64,000 bases of DNA from Episyrphus balteatus (GCF_945859705.1 NC_079136.1:49366094-49430093); one strand, 5' to 3'; counted from the first letter of the stretch, positions 1 through 13,566 are shown. A program made the numbers and translations. The notes: generated from the letters alone by a model not told the origin.

Positions 1-1170
1 ACTCAGTTCATTATTATTTCAAATTAATACCATCTATGGAATGAATTTTTTTTAGCATTTAAGCCGATTGAAAGCTATTGGAAATGTTTTAATTTTCATT
101 TTAGTCTCAAAGTAGGTAGGTATTTTCAGTTAAATTTTTGGATTGCAATTTATTTACCGATAGGAAAGTGTTGACATTACTTCAATGCACTAAACTTAAT
201 GAATAAAAAAATAAAAATATCTGCTACCAACTGATTAGAAAAACAAGTGAAATTAGTAAGAATCCAGATTAATGAAAATATGGAATTCGTTTCCAAACAC
301 TAAAAAAGCAGGCGTCCTTATGAAGGTAAAGTTAATCAAAGAAATCGCCTTAAACCGTTTTTAAGATGACTTCAGTTCAGTCTGCATGCAATCTTTATTT
401 AAATTACTCTGGCGTATGCGTAACATTTTTGTTTCGAGTGATAAATATAAGCAGTTTTAAACAAAATTGTATCACTGATCAGAAATTGATATTTTTGTGA
501 GCATTTTCTGACTTGTTGTTAAATCTATTATATATATTTATCCTGTGCGTTTGTTTGTGACCCTACTCCTTCTAAATGACTAGAAAGATTTTTCTGAAAT
601 TTTGTATACGTTTTGGTTTATAATTGGACCCGGTAGGTGTCGCTGTTGTCAAGTTTTAGGAAAATTGCATATTTTGACAATCGACTATGGAAAAAAGTTT
701 GAAGGAGTTGAAAACTAATTGTGTGCTACTTTTTGTAGCATGTAGATTTAAAACATGAAATCATTTCAAAATAGTAAAATATATTTTCATTGATCTGTCA
801 CTACGACACACATAAATTTACGAAAAAAAAATTACAACTAACTAAATCTCCCAAATAGCCGAAATGTATCGAATTTTATTAGTTTGTGCTCCACATATCA
901 AGTTGTGACCCGATTTTTTTTTTTTTTTTGTATTGGAAAAGTTGTACAAATTACATAATTACATGGCCAAAATTTGAAAATACTAGGGAAGGCGGAACGA
1001 AGTCACCATACGTAGCATAACATTTAGCATTTTGTTACTACGCTAAGTAAGAAAAGGAAAGGTCGGGTTAGGGTCGAAGTTCTGACGGAGTCATAAAATT
1101 AAAAATTCTGCTTTCAAAATTTTGTATAAAAAAATTCTGCTATCAAAATTCTGATTTTCAAAATTTAATA
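1..1170. other. AT-rich non-coding sequence
   Basis: No gene is visible. Poly-A and poly-T runs are common. The part from about 1105 to 1165 has several copies of an AAAATTCTGCT-like motif, the same motif that makes the tandem array at 60197, so a degraded copy of that element may lie here. Confidence 0.5.
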
Positions 1171-2708
1171 CACCAAAAAAAAAAATTTGATAATAACAGC
1201 TATCAAATTAACATTTTTCAGTGACAAAAGTCGTCCAACAATTAAAATATCAATTTTGATATTTTATCACATCATTTTGACATTTTTTAATTTAGGTGGA
1301 TAGTGAAAATTTCACTTTGACAATTAAAATATCAATGTTGACTAGATTTTACGTTTTAGTTTATTATAATGAAACCTATTTCTTTCATTTTTACTATTTT
1401 TATTATTTTAAGTATGTTCTATCTTTTTTCAAAACATTAATGAAAGTTAGTATTCTTTACAAAATAGTGGTGATATTATTTATTATCTATTCGTAAATAG
1501 AAAATGTGGCTTTTCATGATGTGAATTGCAAGGTGCACAATAGCGTGTTTGTTATTTTAAAATAATAAGAATTTCTATGCTCCCTGGATCTTATATGGTT
1601 GGAAATAAACTAAAAAAAATATTCCCCAAGTTTCAAGTCTCTAACTTAAGCGGTTGAAGTTTCTTATGGGAATAACATGGGGTTTCTTTGTTCTTGTTCG
1701 ATCAATTTAAAATTCCAGTAAAACCATTCGTTCAAAAAATTTAAAACCTTACAGACTCAAATTTAATAAGTGTAGCTATCATGTGAAAATTTTTCAGATT
1801 TTTAATTGTTATAATTTTGGAGATTTAGCTTGGTAAAAAAAGTCATTTTCAGACTTTTTCAAAAATCGCTTTTTACACGTAGTTTTGGTCAAATTCAATA
1901 AAAAATACGCTAATTTGTGCCTAAATGTATATTCTTTCAGAATATAACCTTACTTTATTTTTTTGTTTGTTTTATTTTGCAAAAAAAATTAGGTAAAGTT
2001 GAAAAAATTGAGGAAAAAATCACTTTTTCAAGATTTGTGGGATAAAAACCTACACTTAATTTGTTTAAACAATAGACTTATATACATCATTCAAAAGGCC
2101 TGGAAATCTTCTTTCCAAAAACATATAACATATTGAGAGTTGTTAGAAAAATGACTGAAATATTGATAGATTACATCGTAAGGTCTGTAAAAATGGTTTT
2201 TTGTAAATAAAAAAAAAAATGGAGGGTTCCAAAAATATAACAAAAATATTTTTATGCATTATTCGACCATACGAACAGCCTACACTATGTTATTTCTCGG
2301 GTGTATTTTCAGTGTCGCAGCGTGTTATAGGTGATATAATTGTTTTGTTATTTTCTCCCAAACTATGTGAAGTAAAATCTTATTGCCGATCAAATTTTCT
2401 CAGTAAATCATACATTTAACTTCGAAAAAAACACAAAGCGCCTTTAAATTAGTACACATTACAAATTTTTTATTCAACAATTTGGAATGAGAAATTGATA
2501 TGAAAAAATGATAATAAAATATCAAAAAAAAATTTCCAAAAAAATTTCCAAAATGTGACATTTAAATATCATCCTGATAATAAAAATATTGTTTTAACAT
2601 TTTAAATATCATAAAACACATTTTATAGAGCATTTTTGGCTGATATTTGAAAAATGTTAATTTGATATTTAAAGAATGTTAAATTGATATTGGTTCTTCT
2701 TTTCGGTG
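1171..2708. mobile_element. Possible MITE-like element with CACC ends
   Basis: The left end reads TA then CACCAAAAA and the right end reads TTTTCGGTG then TA, so short inverted ends of about 9 bp are flanked by TA on both sides. Just inside, both ends carry inverted copies of a motif containing ATCAAATTAACATTTTTC, and the body is rich in the near-palindromic ATATCA/TGATAT. There is no transposase. The TA flanks would fit a Tc1/mariner-like origin, but the ends are short and the call is tentative. Confidence 0.45.
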
Positions 2709-3363
2709 TACTGTACAGTCAAATAAGATGAAAAAAAGGGGTAAACCTCGGAATGAATGCTAATAGAAATTTTTTTTGCTCAATATCTTCCTTTTGGCAT
2801 TCTATAACATACCTCAAAAGTCTAGAAAAATCTCATGTCCGCAAGTCACGATTTTTAAGGTCAAAGCGCGAAATGGAGATTTTCAAAATTAGCAATAATA
2901 GACAACAATATTATATACACATATGATACATGACTTTGATGTATTTTTTAATGCTGATGCCAAAAAATTTAAAATCAAAACAATCTGACGTCTCTGAAAA
3001 AAAGTTATAACTGTTTTTCATCTGACAAACCCATATTATTATAACAGTTGCAAACTTACTACCGAAAAAACCCTTAAAAGTTATGGTAGAGGAACCAAAT
3101 TTAGCATGAAGGTTCTTATATCCATTATCATTAAGAATCAAAACAATGCAATGAAAAAAACATTCATATCAGTCTATGAAAAATTAGTATTTTTTTGAGA
3201 AAAGGGGGGATTTTTGGGGATATGCACTAAAAAACATTCTAGTACAATCTTGGAATAAGTGCTAATAGGCTAATTGTTTTGTTTTCAATAAAACACGTTT
3301 TTTTTAACATTTTCCAAACCCTTTTTTTTATTTTTTGTAAAATCATCTTCTAGCAATTTTTTT
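2709..3363. other. AT-rich non-coding sequence, left flank of element A1
   Basis: No gene is visible. The segment 3295-3363 (AACATTTTCCAAACC followed by T-runs) matches part of the element at 60197-60802, and similarity resumes to the right of A1 at about 5300-5360. A1 therefore seems to have inserted into an older copy of that element. Confidence 0.45.
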
Positions 3364-3545
3364 TGAAGTTATACTTCTTATGGGAGGGTGGGTATGAAAA
3401 TTTACTTTTTGACAAGAATGTCAAAGGGATTATGACGCGATCACCCTGGGTAGCAGGGCTGTCGTTTCACCTTTAGAGTAGGCAGTACTTTAGTATTTAA
3501 AAATGCAGTACGCCGTAGTACGGCAAACATAAAACACACAACACG

Positions 3546-3689
3546 TTGCAAGTTACATGTTTCATGTGGCAAGTCGTATGTGGCAAGTTGCATGTGGCAA
3601 GTTGTATGTGGCAAGTTGTGTGTGGCAAGTTGCATGTGGCAAGTTGTATGTGGCAAGTTGCATGTGGTAATTTCCATGTGGCAAGTTGC
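3546..3689 (+). repeat. 14-bp minisatellite in A1
   Basis: About nine tandem copies of a 14-bp unit of the form ATGTGGCAAGTTGY, with C/T and A/G variants. The homologous array in A2 (13500-13566) has about five copies. Open reading frames across it on both strands are side effects of the repeat and have no family resemblance. Confidence 0.9.
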
Positions 3690-3700
3690 CAGGGTTGCAA

Positions 3701-3800
3701 AAAGCTCACATTTCAGCTCAGCTCACAGCTCAGCTCACAGCTCAGCTCAAATTTGAGCTAGGTACCATAGCTAAGCTCATTTGAGCTGAGCTGAAAGTGA
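3701..3800 (+). repeat. AGCTC-rich inverted arm
   Basis: An array of AGCTCAGCTCAC-type units that turns into the reverse pattern GAGCTGAGCTG within the same stretch, so it can fold on itself. It forms the subterminal arm of the embedded hAT remnant. Counterparts lie at 4935-5020 and 15212-15412. Confidence 0.8.
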
Positions 3801-4690
3801 GCGCCCCAACTTACAACGCCTATATCTCGGAATTTTGAAAAAAATGAAAAAAATTTTTTGATGCCAAAAGGTAGCGAGGACTCTAACCTACATTTGGGTA
3901 CAACTCCCATCCCTGTAGGTGCACGCGTTCTCAAACCGGGTAAAGAAAAAGTTAAGCCCGATTCTGAAAAAATAGGTATGATGTGGCGGTTTAACATGGA
4001 AGATGATTTTTTAAAAATCTGAGAATGTGCAAAGCGTAGGCCCATGACACAAGCTATCATTTGGCATCACTCCCAAAAATTGCTCTCAAGCGGTTTAGCT
4101 TCCAGGAGCGTTCAAAGATTCGGGGATTTTTCGAAAAAAAATTTTACCCCAACTTTCAAACGCGATTTTCTCGGAATTTTGAAAAAAATCGAAAAACCGG
4201 ATTATACCACTATCGGCTAGCTGAGAATATAAGCTTTCATATGGCACCACTCCCCTGTCTCTAGATCAAAGCGTTCCAACGCCTATATCGCGGAATTTTG
4301 AAGAAAATTAAAATAAAATTTTTGATGCCAAAAGATAGCGGGGACTCTAACCTACATTTGGGTACAACTCCCATTCCTGTAGGTCCACGCGTTCTCAAAC
4401 CGGGAGAACTTAAAAGTAAAAAAAAAAATAGGCGCGATTCTGAACAAAAAGGCATGATGTGGTGGTTTAACATGGAAGGCGATTTTTTAAAAACCTGATA
4501 ATGTGCAAAGCGTAGGCCCATGACACAAGCTATCATTTGGCATCACTCCCAAAAATTGCTCTAAAGCGGTTTAGCTTCCAGGAGCGTTTAAAGATTCGGG
4601 AATTTTTCGAAAAAAAAAATTTACCCCAACTTTCAAAACCGATTTTCTCGGAATTTTGAAAAAAGTCGAAAAACCGGATTCTACCGGAAT
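3790..4690 (+). repeat. Two tandem copies of a long satellite-like unit in A1
   Basis: The marker CCAAAAG occurs at 3864 and 4328, a period of 464. The unit contains GGGACTCTAACCTACATTTG, GGTTTAGCTTCCAGGAGCG and CGGCTAGCTGAGAATATAAG. Compared with the 509-bp period in A2, 45 bp around the AGCTCCC segment are missing at the unit junction in A1. Repeated open reading frames on both strands follow from the repeat and are not genes. Confidence 0.9.
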
Positions 4691-5276
4691 TTTTTTTTAT
4701 GATAAAAAAAGAAATATTTTACTAAAAAAATAGAAATATATTTACTATCAAAAACACCAAGAGAAAAGATCACGAAAAATTATCTGTCTTATTTATAAAA
4801 ATATCTATGTGTTAAAATAATTCCATTAATAACTAGAACCAAACATCTTAAGCTATGGTGTTTTATAAAAGTTTAAAATATCTTCATATTTCATTATACT
4901 TTCCAAATAAAAATCAATGTATCCTCTCACCCATCACAGCTCAGCTCAGCTCACTTTACCTTAGCTCACCCAACAGCTCAGCTCAACCATCAGCTTAGCT
5001 CACTTTCAGCTCAGCTCAAATGAGTTAACCATATATAGTACGTTCTGAACCGCACAACATGAGTAAAGTTCACAGATTAAATTGAAAACTACATGGACGA
5101 AAGGAGGATGAAAGAATTAATTTATTGTTCACTTGATAAAAATGTAAAAAACGAAGTGTGGATTAATTAATTTAATAATAGAAATTAAAAATATCAAATG
5201 AAATTCATTTATATATGTATATGTATACTGAATGAGAAGTATAACTTCAGTCGAGTGTACATGTGTACACACACTC

Positions 5277-8262
5277 TTTTTTTATAAATTAATATGTGTA
5301 TAACTACATAAAAATATTAAGAAAAGATTTTTAATGTTACCTGATTATTTTCGAAGTTACAGAAGCTGAGAAATATTAAAGTTATATGTACCTAGCATTA
5401 TTGACGTTGAATTTTCAAAAGTGTTAAAAACGTGAACAATGTCCTATAATGTACTGATAAAAATCTATGAAAATTATCAAGATTGTAGGTCGTTTAGTAA
5501 TACTTTATTAATCCTCTGTCAGAAATTTCAACATGTCTCTTTGTCACGACAAGGATGAATACTTCCGTTTATTTCTTTCTTTTTTTCGTTCTTTTGAAGT
5601 GGGTGTCAGGATTTCCTATTGCTATTTATTTTCAGATCAAAATATTAGTGTACACCACCACCAAGAAAAAAAGATATTGAGTAACACCCTCATACAAATC
5701 CACAACACTTCGCGGCGATAACCTTGTTTACGAAGTGAGAATAAATTTATTTCCAAATGTAAAATAGAAGCTGAAGATACATCGCCATCGTCATCGTTTT
5801 GAAAAATGTTCAATGACAACAACCAACATAAAAAAAAAAGAAAAACGAGATAGAAACCATTGAAGGCGATAAAGGCTAACGATGAAAACCGCTGATGTTG
5901 ATGTCGCCTTCACAACCGCCATCCACTTGAAATATTTTTTGGTATTTATCTTCCCACATAGATTTGAATATATTTTTTTTTCAACTTGACCTTGTTTATA
6001 ATGGATTTCAAAAAAAAAAAGTCCTTAAAAAGTATATTTGTTAGGAATCGCAGTATGGAATATGGAATAATCTTTCAGATGAGCTTTACTTTCAAAGAAT
6101 AATAAGCTTAAACGATTAGCTTTCAGAAAATATTCTTTACAAAAATAATTGCTTTAGCTGGGCTAAGTATAACCAAAAAACTGTAGTATTCTTCAGGTGA
6201 AATAAGGACGAAATCAGATTATATCCACATCAAGAAAAAAAAAAGAGCCTAAAAACACCCACATTTTTTTATAATAAAACAAAACAAAAGAAAGACAAAA
6301 TAAATAACTATACCTCATTTTTGTTTGCGTATCCTTTTTTTGTTTTTTTTTTGTTTTTGGTTTTCTATAAATTTTAATCCTTGCGTTTTCTTAAAATTTA
6401 CATAACATGACATTTATGCAGAGCAAACAACCTCAGACCGCACAATTACCAGAGAAAACTAATTTATACAATAAATAAGAAGATGTCACGTTTCGCTAAC
6501 TTTCTAAGCAATTTAAATGAAGAAGGATCTTCTCTATATTCTCTTTCTAAACACACATACACACACAAATAAATATACAGATTCTGATATATATACACCT
6601 TTTTGCAATTGACTCTGCCAAGGGATTATTTAATCATTAAACAAACCCTGAAGTGAAGTAAAGAAGGTGCCTTCTGTTGCTACATTCTCTGTTCTGTCTG
6701 TCTGTTTTCTGTTCTTTGACTGTGTTGTCTTACATAATTATATGCACATACCACTGCTGTTCTTTAACATTGCGCATCGTTGAATTTAATAAATAATTAA
6801 TTTACATTAGTCAAATGGGATTAAATGGTATAATTTTATACCAATTGAAAAATTGTCATAATTTACTTAATACCCTTTCTCTTACCTTTAAAAAAGGACA
6901 CACAAATTATTAGAGTCTCTACCAAAACTTGTCAAAAGGATTAAATTCATGAGAAAATATATTTCCAAAATTTTGTAATTTATGAATATAGGTATATTTT
7001 TAGAATTTCCAATAAATTTAACAATTAAAACATTTTTGAGGTTGAAGAAGGGACAAAATATAGAACAATCAATATAACATCCTTGTGTTAGTATCCTTTT
7101 AAAGGACTTGGTTTTTTGTTGGGGGAAGAATCTTAAAAAACCACATTTCCTGTTAAGTGACTTTTCAATAAAAATTTAAGAGCCAACAACATGAAATTAT
7201 TTTGTTAAAAGTAACACACAAATCTCTTATGAGTGTGTGAGTATTTGTGTGTGTATTTGGGTAAATGTGGTTTTAATATAAGAAAACTATTACTTTGTGC
7301 TTTTAGGGAGGATTTGTGGTTACCACTGATGAATACATCTTCTCATTTCATGTCCTTTTCCTCCTAAAAACATATATCGAAAATAGTTCTTATTCATTTC
7401 AAAAATAAATTAAAACCAAAACACCAGCTTCCAGCTATCATGATGATAAGTAAGAGGATAGAGACTTTCAAGAGGTTAAAATTGGTTTTATACTCCTTAC
7501 GTACATCATCTTTTATCATCATCTTCATCTTGTATTGACTTGGCTTTTAAGAAGAAAACAAGATGAGACTTTTAGTTTCTTCATTCTTCGTATTTATTAA
7601 GATTCATAGTAGGCTGGAGTTTGAAGACAATAGGATAGAGAATTAATTAAAAACTTTCTCGTGACAATTTGCATGGAATATTGGTTTCTCTTTCTCTCTC
7701 TCTGTCACTTAAATTTTTGTCTGTGTTATGTGATATAATTGGGTTTGAGATTAATTAGAAAAGGATCTGTCAACATATGGCTATAACAGTTAGCAAAAAA
7801 GGATCACAGATGTTTGTGTGTGTGTGTGTGTGTTTTTGGCAGATTTGGATTAACAAGGGTTTAACCTCATCCACAAGATATTTTTTTTTTTGTTTTTGTG
7901 TGCGGTGAAAGTAAAAGGGTTGTAAATTGAGGTTGATGTTTTTATTAAAAATGGATAAATAATACTAAAAATATTTTTTTTTTGTGGAAGTTATCTAACA
8001 GCATTTATCAAAATATATTTTTTGTAAGTTGTTTCATTAATAAACGATAAATATTGAATAGAATGTATAGAACTTTTTGGGATAAAATATTTAAAGAACC
8101 AATGAAATCCTTTCACTTGACACCCAACATTACATCGTTTAAACAAAATTGTCAAGATTTTGAGTCTTCTAGATGGCGCTTTTGTTTGAATTATGAAAAC
8201 TAGCTTACAAGTTATGAGGAATTATGTGAACATATACATTCTTATTAAAGTGATCTTAAATA
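5277..8262. other. Single-copy-like AT-rich sequence without genes
   Basis: No exon is recognised. The first ~80 bp resemble the 60500 region. Between 5530 and 6000 the base composition is less skewed, and 7430-7560 has ATC-rich stretches. A (GT)n run lies at 7811-7834. Such segments could hold regulatory DNA, but nothing specific is shown. Confidence 0.5.
7811..7834 (+). repeat. (GT)n microsatellite
   Basis: A run of GT dinucleotides interrupted once near its start. Confidence 0.9.
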
Positions 8263-9403
8263 CACTGGTCTGCAAAATTTAACTTTTTTTTTCTCCTTCG
8301 AATAATTTTTTTTATATTATGAAAGATAAGACTTTCTTGAATCTAAATCTGGTTTCAGAAAAATTCTATCAGGTAACATTTTTGTAAAAATGATTTTTGA
8401 AAAATATGGGTAGTTTTTAAAAAATCACCCCTTTAGTATTCATTTGAACTTGTATAAAATTAAAACTATTTGTCGCATTGAGCTCAAATTTGAAGGACTT
8501 ATTCTTCATAATATGACTTATCGATTGACATCAAATATGTCCTTTTACTTAAATGTTTACTCATTTTTTAAAATACTGATTGACAAAAAAAGCAGAAATA
8601 TCGAAATCCTTAATTTTTTAGTAAATCCTACATGAACAAAATCACCTTAATTAAGGAAAATGTAAAATATCAATGCCCATTATATTTAAAAAGTCAAATA
8701 TGTAAAGAAAAATAAAATAAACTACATTAAACAAAATTTTTACGTGTTTTGTAAATTTATATATATACTATTTTTCTATTTAGAAATATCTTATTTGTAA
8801 TAAACCATTCAATAAAGCTTCAGATTTGTTTCTCCTAGAAGCAATATTACACTTTTCTTATAGTTTTTGATGTACTGAGTTAGAATCCGAAGTCAAAAAA
8901 ATTCTATCTGGTCAGGATTTTAAGATATTCGCATTAAAGTATCACAAAATCAAGTTTTTTTTTTTTAGAAAATCTCAAAAAAACTACTATTATCTCAAAA
9001 ACCAGAGCTGACCGAAATTTTTTAGTTCGGATTCAAAATTAGCACACTAAAGTCCATTAGAAAAGTATACTTTTGTTCTAGGGAGAAAGATATATTAATT
9101 TTTAGAGACCAGTTTCTCTATGGTAAGATATGCCAAACCTACTAAGCTTATTTAAATTAAGATATCTCGGAGAAGAAAAGAGATATTGAGAAGATTGAAA
9201 CTGAATTTGAAAGTTCAAAATAAGTTCTTTCATAAACTGTATTAATTTTAATTAAAAACGATTACATTACGCCAAAATATTTCTTCGAAAACAGCAAAAA
9301 AAAATGGGTTTTTGAGATTTTCTAACGGGAATATCTAAAAAACGTGACGTTCTAGGTCAGTTCTGACTTCGGATTCGGAGGAGGATTTCCTTGCAGACCA
9401 GTG
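8263..9403 (+). mobile_element. Family B element, copy 1
   Basis: Inverted ends are CACTGGTCTGCAA at the left and TTGCAGACCAGTG at the right, with ATA on both outer sides. A second copy spans 13054-16465 and a third right-half fragment lies at 53820-54058. The body is AT-rich with repeated themes such as TTCGGATTC and GAGATTTT. The only open frame, about 63 codons, resembles no known protein. Superfamily is unclear: a 3-bp ATA duplication would suit PIF/Harbinger, but copy 2 suggests GTA with slightly different ends. Confidence 0.8.
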
Positions 9404-9816
9404 ATATAGATAGATACATTTTAAAATTCTCGTCCTTGCTACTTTTTACCCAACACCACTATTGTTAAATGTAATTGGTAGAGTACAAGCAAGTGGAATT
9501 GAATAATCTTACCGTTTGTAAGATGTTTTGAGGTTAAATTCCACAAATGATGGAAATAAATTTTTTAGTTTTGTGCTACTCACAGAATTAAATCAGAAGG
9601 AAACATACAGTCCGTAAGAGCAAGAGTGACGGATCTTTATTTTATATCATACAAAATTTGTTAGTAAAAAAATCACTAACAACTTACGAGTACTCATTTA
9701 AAAACCGGAACCTAAAAACAAAATTTTAATAAAATTCATTAATCCGTTTTCAAAAAATTGATAAAAAAAAATGTGAAGTATGATTTAAAAATCCAAAAAT
9801 GTTTTTTTTTTTTTTT
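9404..9816. other. AT-rich spacer, no gene seen
   Basis: It separates family B copy 1 from family C copy 1 and ends in a T-run that abuts the start of C1. No repeat or gene is recognised. Confidence 0.5.
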
Positions 9817-10632
9817 AAGTGAAAACTTCTTCAGTATCGTAGTGATTTGAAACGATGAAACGAAAACGCGACACGAATATTCAACTTGTTATAACTTTTT
9901 TGTTTTAATAGATAGATAAATGAATTTTGTTCTGTAGATATGTTATTAAATAAACTATTGTACAAAATTTCAATTAATTTCATATTCAAAATTCTGAGAT
10001 AACAGTACAAAGATGTTCTTTTTCTACACACGTTATATCTTTTGATCTAGTGCACATACAAATTTGATTTAACTTTAATACGCATGCTGATAACATAACC
10101 TTTTATTTGATATATCACACATAACGGTACGTGCTTTACAAGTTACACAATCTTAAATTGAAAAAATTGAAAAATACCTCAAAACACCTGTGGAGATCTG
10201 TTGCCGAGGACCAGCCGCCAGTGTATTAAGTACCGTAATCTCAGTTTCAAATTTCGACATACATAGTTGGCTTTAAAAAAATCTTACTTTTTTTGTAGGC
10301 ATTGTAGAAATATGATTGATATGTCATATAAAAAGTTGTCATTTAAAAAAATAGATATAATGAGAGAAAAAAGATTGATTTTTTGTCCTTTTTTTCTGAA
10401 AAAATTGATTGGGTTCAAAAAATTCTAGCTTTTTTTGTAGATGTTGCTTAGACATGGTCGATATAAATATTTTGAGCTGAAACAATAAGCTTTTGGGTAA
10501 TATAAAATTATATTATATTTGGGTGGATTTAAAGGTGATAGAATAAAAAAGGTAGACTTTTTCGATTTTTTTGGGTAAAAAAAAATGATTTTTTAAGGTT
10601 TCACTTCTACCACGTGTGAATTGCACACATGA
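9817..10632 (+). mobile_element. Helentron-like element, family C copy 1 (C1)
   Basis: After a T-run the element begins AAGTGAAAACTTCT, part of the palindrome GAAGTGAAAACTTC. At the right end GGTTTCACTTCTACC repeats the inverted outer half and is followed by a hairpin (GTGTGAATTGCACAC), ATGA and a T-run. The body includes TGAGATAACRGT, GATATATCACACATAACGG and GTACCGTAATCTCAG, which recur in C2, C3 and, more divergently, in the fold-back arms at 36631, 39217 and 61420. No protein is encoded. Confidence 0.75.
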
Positions 10633-13053
10633 TTTTTTTTTTTTTTTATTTTAAAACTTTTTATACAGGGTGTCCCAAAAGTAATGGATCAAACGAAATA
10701 TGCTGATAGGCCTACTTAAGGGCTCTCAGAATTTGGTAGCTTGTTCATCTCAAATCCTTACGGTTTTCGATTTAATGGAATTCTTGTGAAATTTCTAAAA
10801 ATCTCTACTTTGCAACAGTATTTTGCTTCCTGCACCCATTACTACCAATAGGATTAAGTTTCAGATTTTTAACGAATTGTGCAAAATATTTGGTAACCAA
10901 CTTATGTTTCAAATTTATTTTATTTAGCTCATGGCAAAAAAATAATTCTTTGCTAAATAAATTCCATAAGAAATTTTTCCCCAAAAAATTTGCAATTAAA
11001 TATTTGCATTATACCTAAATCTTATTTATCGAAAATATTACATTGCCCATGGACAAAATAAAGAAATAAATCGATTGTCATGGTAGAGTGGTGCTCGCCT
11101 GATGACGGCAGGAGTGACTTTTTCATCATCGTCATAATAAAAATTGCTTGCCTCATGAATTTCTCAAGCACACAACTTATACTTACCAATATATACCAAT
11201 CACAATTTAAGTTGTGAACAAAAGTTAAGAAGCACATAAACCACCAGATAATAATTCTTCAATAATAATGCCCCATTGCTATAATATCTAACCAATAAAA
11301 TTGATTTCCCTCAAGAAATAAATTCTTTTCTACCATATCGCCCAGCAATGATAATGGCCGCTCTGCTAGCTGGTTACAAAAATAACTATGCACATGTCAT
11401 ACATACATACAAAATGAGATACCAATACCGATATAGTCGTTTTTATAGAAATAGGAAAAAAAAAAAGTTTGCGAAAGAGGTTTATTGAAGCACTCTTTCA
11501 ATGGGCTTTGTTTTTCTTCATTGACATCATCATCATCATAATCATGATGATGTTGGCTTTCCTGAGAGTATATTTATGATTGTGCCCGTCTCGTATTATC
11601 CTTTCTAGTTTTTTTTATTTATTTTTTTTTTTTGCTTGAGTTTTATTTTCTCATACTTTTATATTTTATCCTCCAATATTTGCTTAGGTTGTGGCTCGTG
11701 CTTCGAAAAGCATTGTTAGCGACTTGCCCCAGGGGAAAAATTTCACAGAAAAATATAAATGAGAAGAAAATAAAATATTTTTAGCAAAGAATTTCTGTTC
11801 TGTTCTTGGTTATTTTTTTTTTTTTTTTTTCATATTTTTGTCCACGATGCTATATAAAATATTTTAAATAAATTGAAAAAAAAGAAAATTAATAAAAACG
11901 CTTATTGGAGTTGTATTTTCATGAGAAACAAAATACCTAGTAGAATTTCTGTTGGGATTATATTGACTAATACAGTCACAAGAATATCGCAATTAAAATC
12001 GCTTACAGCATTTATTCAGAAATAATAGGGAATATTGCTTTTATATTTAATCGAAATATTTGACTAAATGTTTCATACATCTTTTTTTACTTGACACTTA
12101 CATTTTTGTCCAAAAAATGTTCCTCCTTAGTGGGCAATCTTCACAATTTTATAATGGATATTTTTCCCAATCAAGTAGGATAAAAGTCCATAGTAATCTT
12201 GTTGTTAGGTAAAAAAAAAAAATAAAAAAAAAAATACGTATACACCACAGTGCACGCACATATTTTTTATTTAGCTTTTTTCCTTCTTTTTTGCCAATGC
12301 GTCAATTTTTGTGCGGCATTTTAACTTGTTCCTTATTCATGTGTTCAATCAATGCAAAAACTTCTCTATGGAAGTAAGATTTTTGATAAAAAGAATCTTC
12401 TTCATGAGAAAGTGAACCTTGATAAAAATCTGCAAGAATGCGAGCAAGTTAAACTTTTGAAAATATTTTTAAGTCAAAGTCCAAATTATTGAAGGTTTTA
12501 TTATAGTTCAGCTGACATAATAAAGTTCACTTGCACAATCATTTGTAGGTATCCAACCTGTGACAAAATGTTGTCCGTCTATTAATTAATTTGCGAGTGT
12601 TTTTTGTAGGACACCAAACGATTGAAATAAAAAAATATTTTAATAAATTTGCACACATTTATTAACACACATTTTTTAAAAAATACTTTTTTTTCAATTC
12701 CACCCGTGACAAAAGAAAAAACCCTTTTTATGTATTTTTAAAAATACTTTTGTTGGTGAAATAAAAGCCTATGTAAATTTTGTGCTGGTATGTTTTGAAA
12801 GAGAAACAATTAAAAAAATTATACAAGAGTGTCCCACCCGTGACGATGGAATATTCCAAGTGTATAACTTGAAGCTGAAAACAAAAAACAAAACCATGAC
12901 TTTTTTTGAAAGAGTTAGTTCAAGAAGAAACAAATTCTTAAAAAAAAAGCCTTAAGGTGTGCATAACTTTGAACAAAATCTCGGGCACATAGAAATCTTT
13001 CATTAAGAAGCTCAAAACTTAAACGTCTATTTGCTTTGATCCCACTCTTTGTA
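10633..13053. other. Mostly single-copy-like sequence with a possible transposon end
   Basis: At 10665-10690 the phrase ACAGGGTGTCCCAAAAGTAA resembles termini common in insect DNA transposons, but no matching opposite end was found. The part 11340-11720 is less AT-rich and contains an ATC/GAT inverted run at 11525-11555. No exon is recognised. Confidence 0.4.
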
Positions 13054-13499
13054 ACTGGTCTGCAAAATTTAACTTTTTTTTCTCCTTCAAATAATTTTTT
13101 GATATGAAAGATTAGACTTTCCTGAATCTAAATCTGAAAAAATTTTGAAAAATATGAGTAGTTTCTAAAAAATCACACTTTTAGATTTATTTGAACTTTT
13201 ATAAAATTAAAACTATTAATAGCATTAAGCTCAAATTTGGAGGACTTATTTTTCATAATATGACCTATCGATAGATGTTCTTTTACATTCATGTTTACTC
13301 ATTTTTGAAGTTATACTTCTTATGGGAGGGTGGGTATGAAAATTTACTTTTTGACAAGAATGTCAAAGGGATTATGACGCGATCACCCTGGGTAGCAGGG
13401 CTGTCGTTTCACCTTTAGAGTAGGCAGTACTTTAGTATTTAAAAATGCAGTACGCCGCAGTACGGCAAACATAAAACACACAACACGTTGCAAGTAACA

Positions 13500-13566
13500 T
13501 GTTTCATGTAGCAAGTTGCATGTGGCAAGTTGTATGTGGCAAGTTGCCTGTGGCAAGTTGCATGTG
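13500..13566 (+). repeat. 14-bp minisatellite in A2
   Basis: About five copies of the unit ATGTGGCAAGTTGY; the array is shorter than its A1 counterpart. It breaks off where the left end of the embedded hAT remnant would have begun. Confidence 0.85.

Larger units (their letters stand above)
3690..5023 (+). mobile_element. hAT-like remnant embedded in A1 (right end lost)
   Basis: The left end CAGGGTTGCAAAAAGCTCA follows CAAGTTGC, which belongs to the minisatellite. In A2 the corresponding right end is kept: it is the inverse, CAGGGTTGCTACAAAGCTCA read on the minus strand, and is followed by CAAGTTCC. Put together, the two copies suggest one ancestral hAT insertion into the 14-bp array with an 8-bp duplication. 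In A1 the right terminus was deleted up to about 5023, where the sequence rejoins the A body at GTTAACCATAT. Long AGCTC-rich arms follow the terminus. Confidence 0.65.
3364..5276 (+). mobile_element. Helentron-like non-autonomous element, family A copy 1 (A1)
   Basis: The element starts after a T-run with the small palindrome GAAGTTATACTTC. Near the right end the inverted copy AGAAGTATAACTTCA is followed by a hairpin (GTGTACATGTGTACAC) and ACACTC, then a T-run. The same ends occur at 13316-15741. Subterminal inverted repeats, internal tandem repeats, a 3' hairpin and insertion into T-rich DNA match the published description of Helentron-associated elements such as DINE-1; assignment to that group is inference. 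It carries a 14-bp minisatellite, an embedded hAT remnant and two copies of a 464/509-bp unit. It encodes no protein. Confidence 0.75.

Noticed and set aside
3546..3689. Regular short repeats as a CRISPR-like array
   Set aside because: Units are contiguous with no unique spacers, and the context is an insect transposon.
4061..4264. A 67-codon frame repeated at 13800-14003 and related frames on both strands
   Set aside because: They recur only because the 509-bp DNA unit is repeated. Frames exist on both strands at once and match no family, so conservation is of DNA copies rather than protein.
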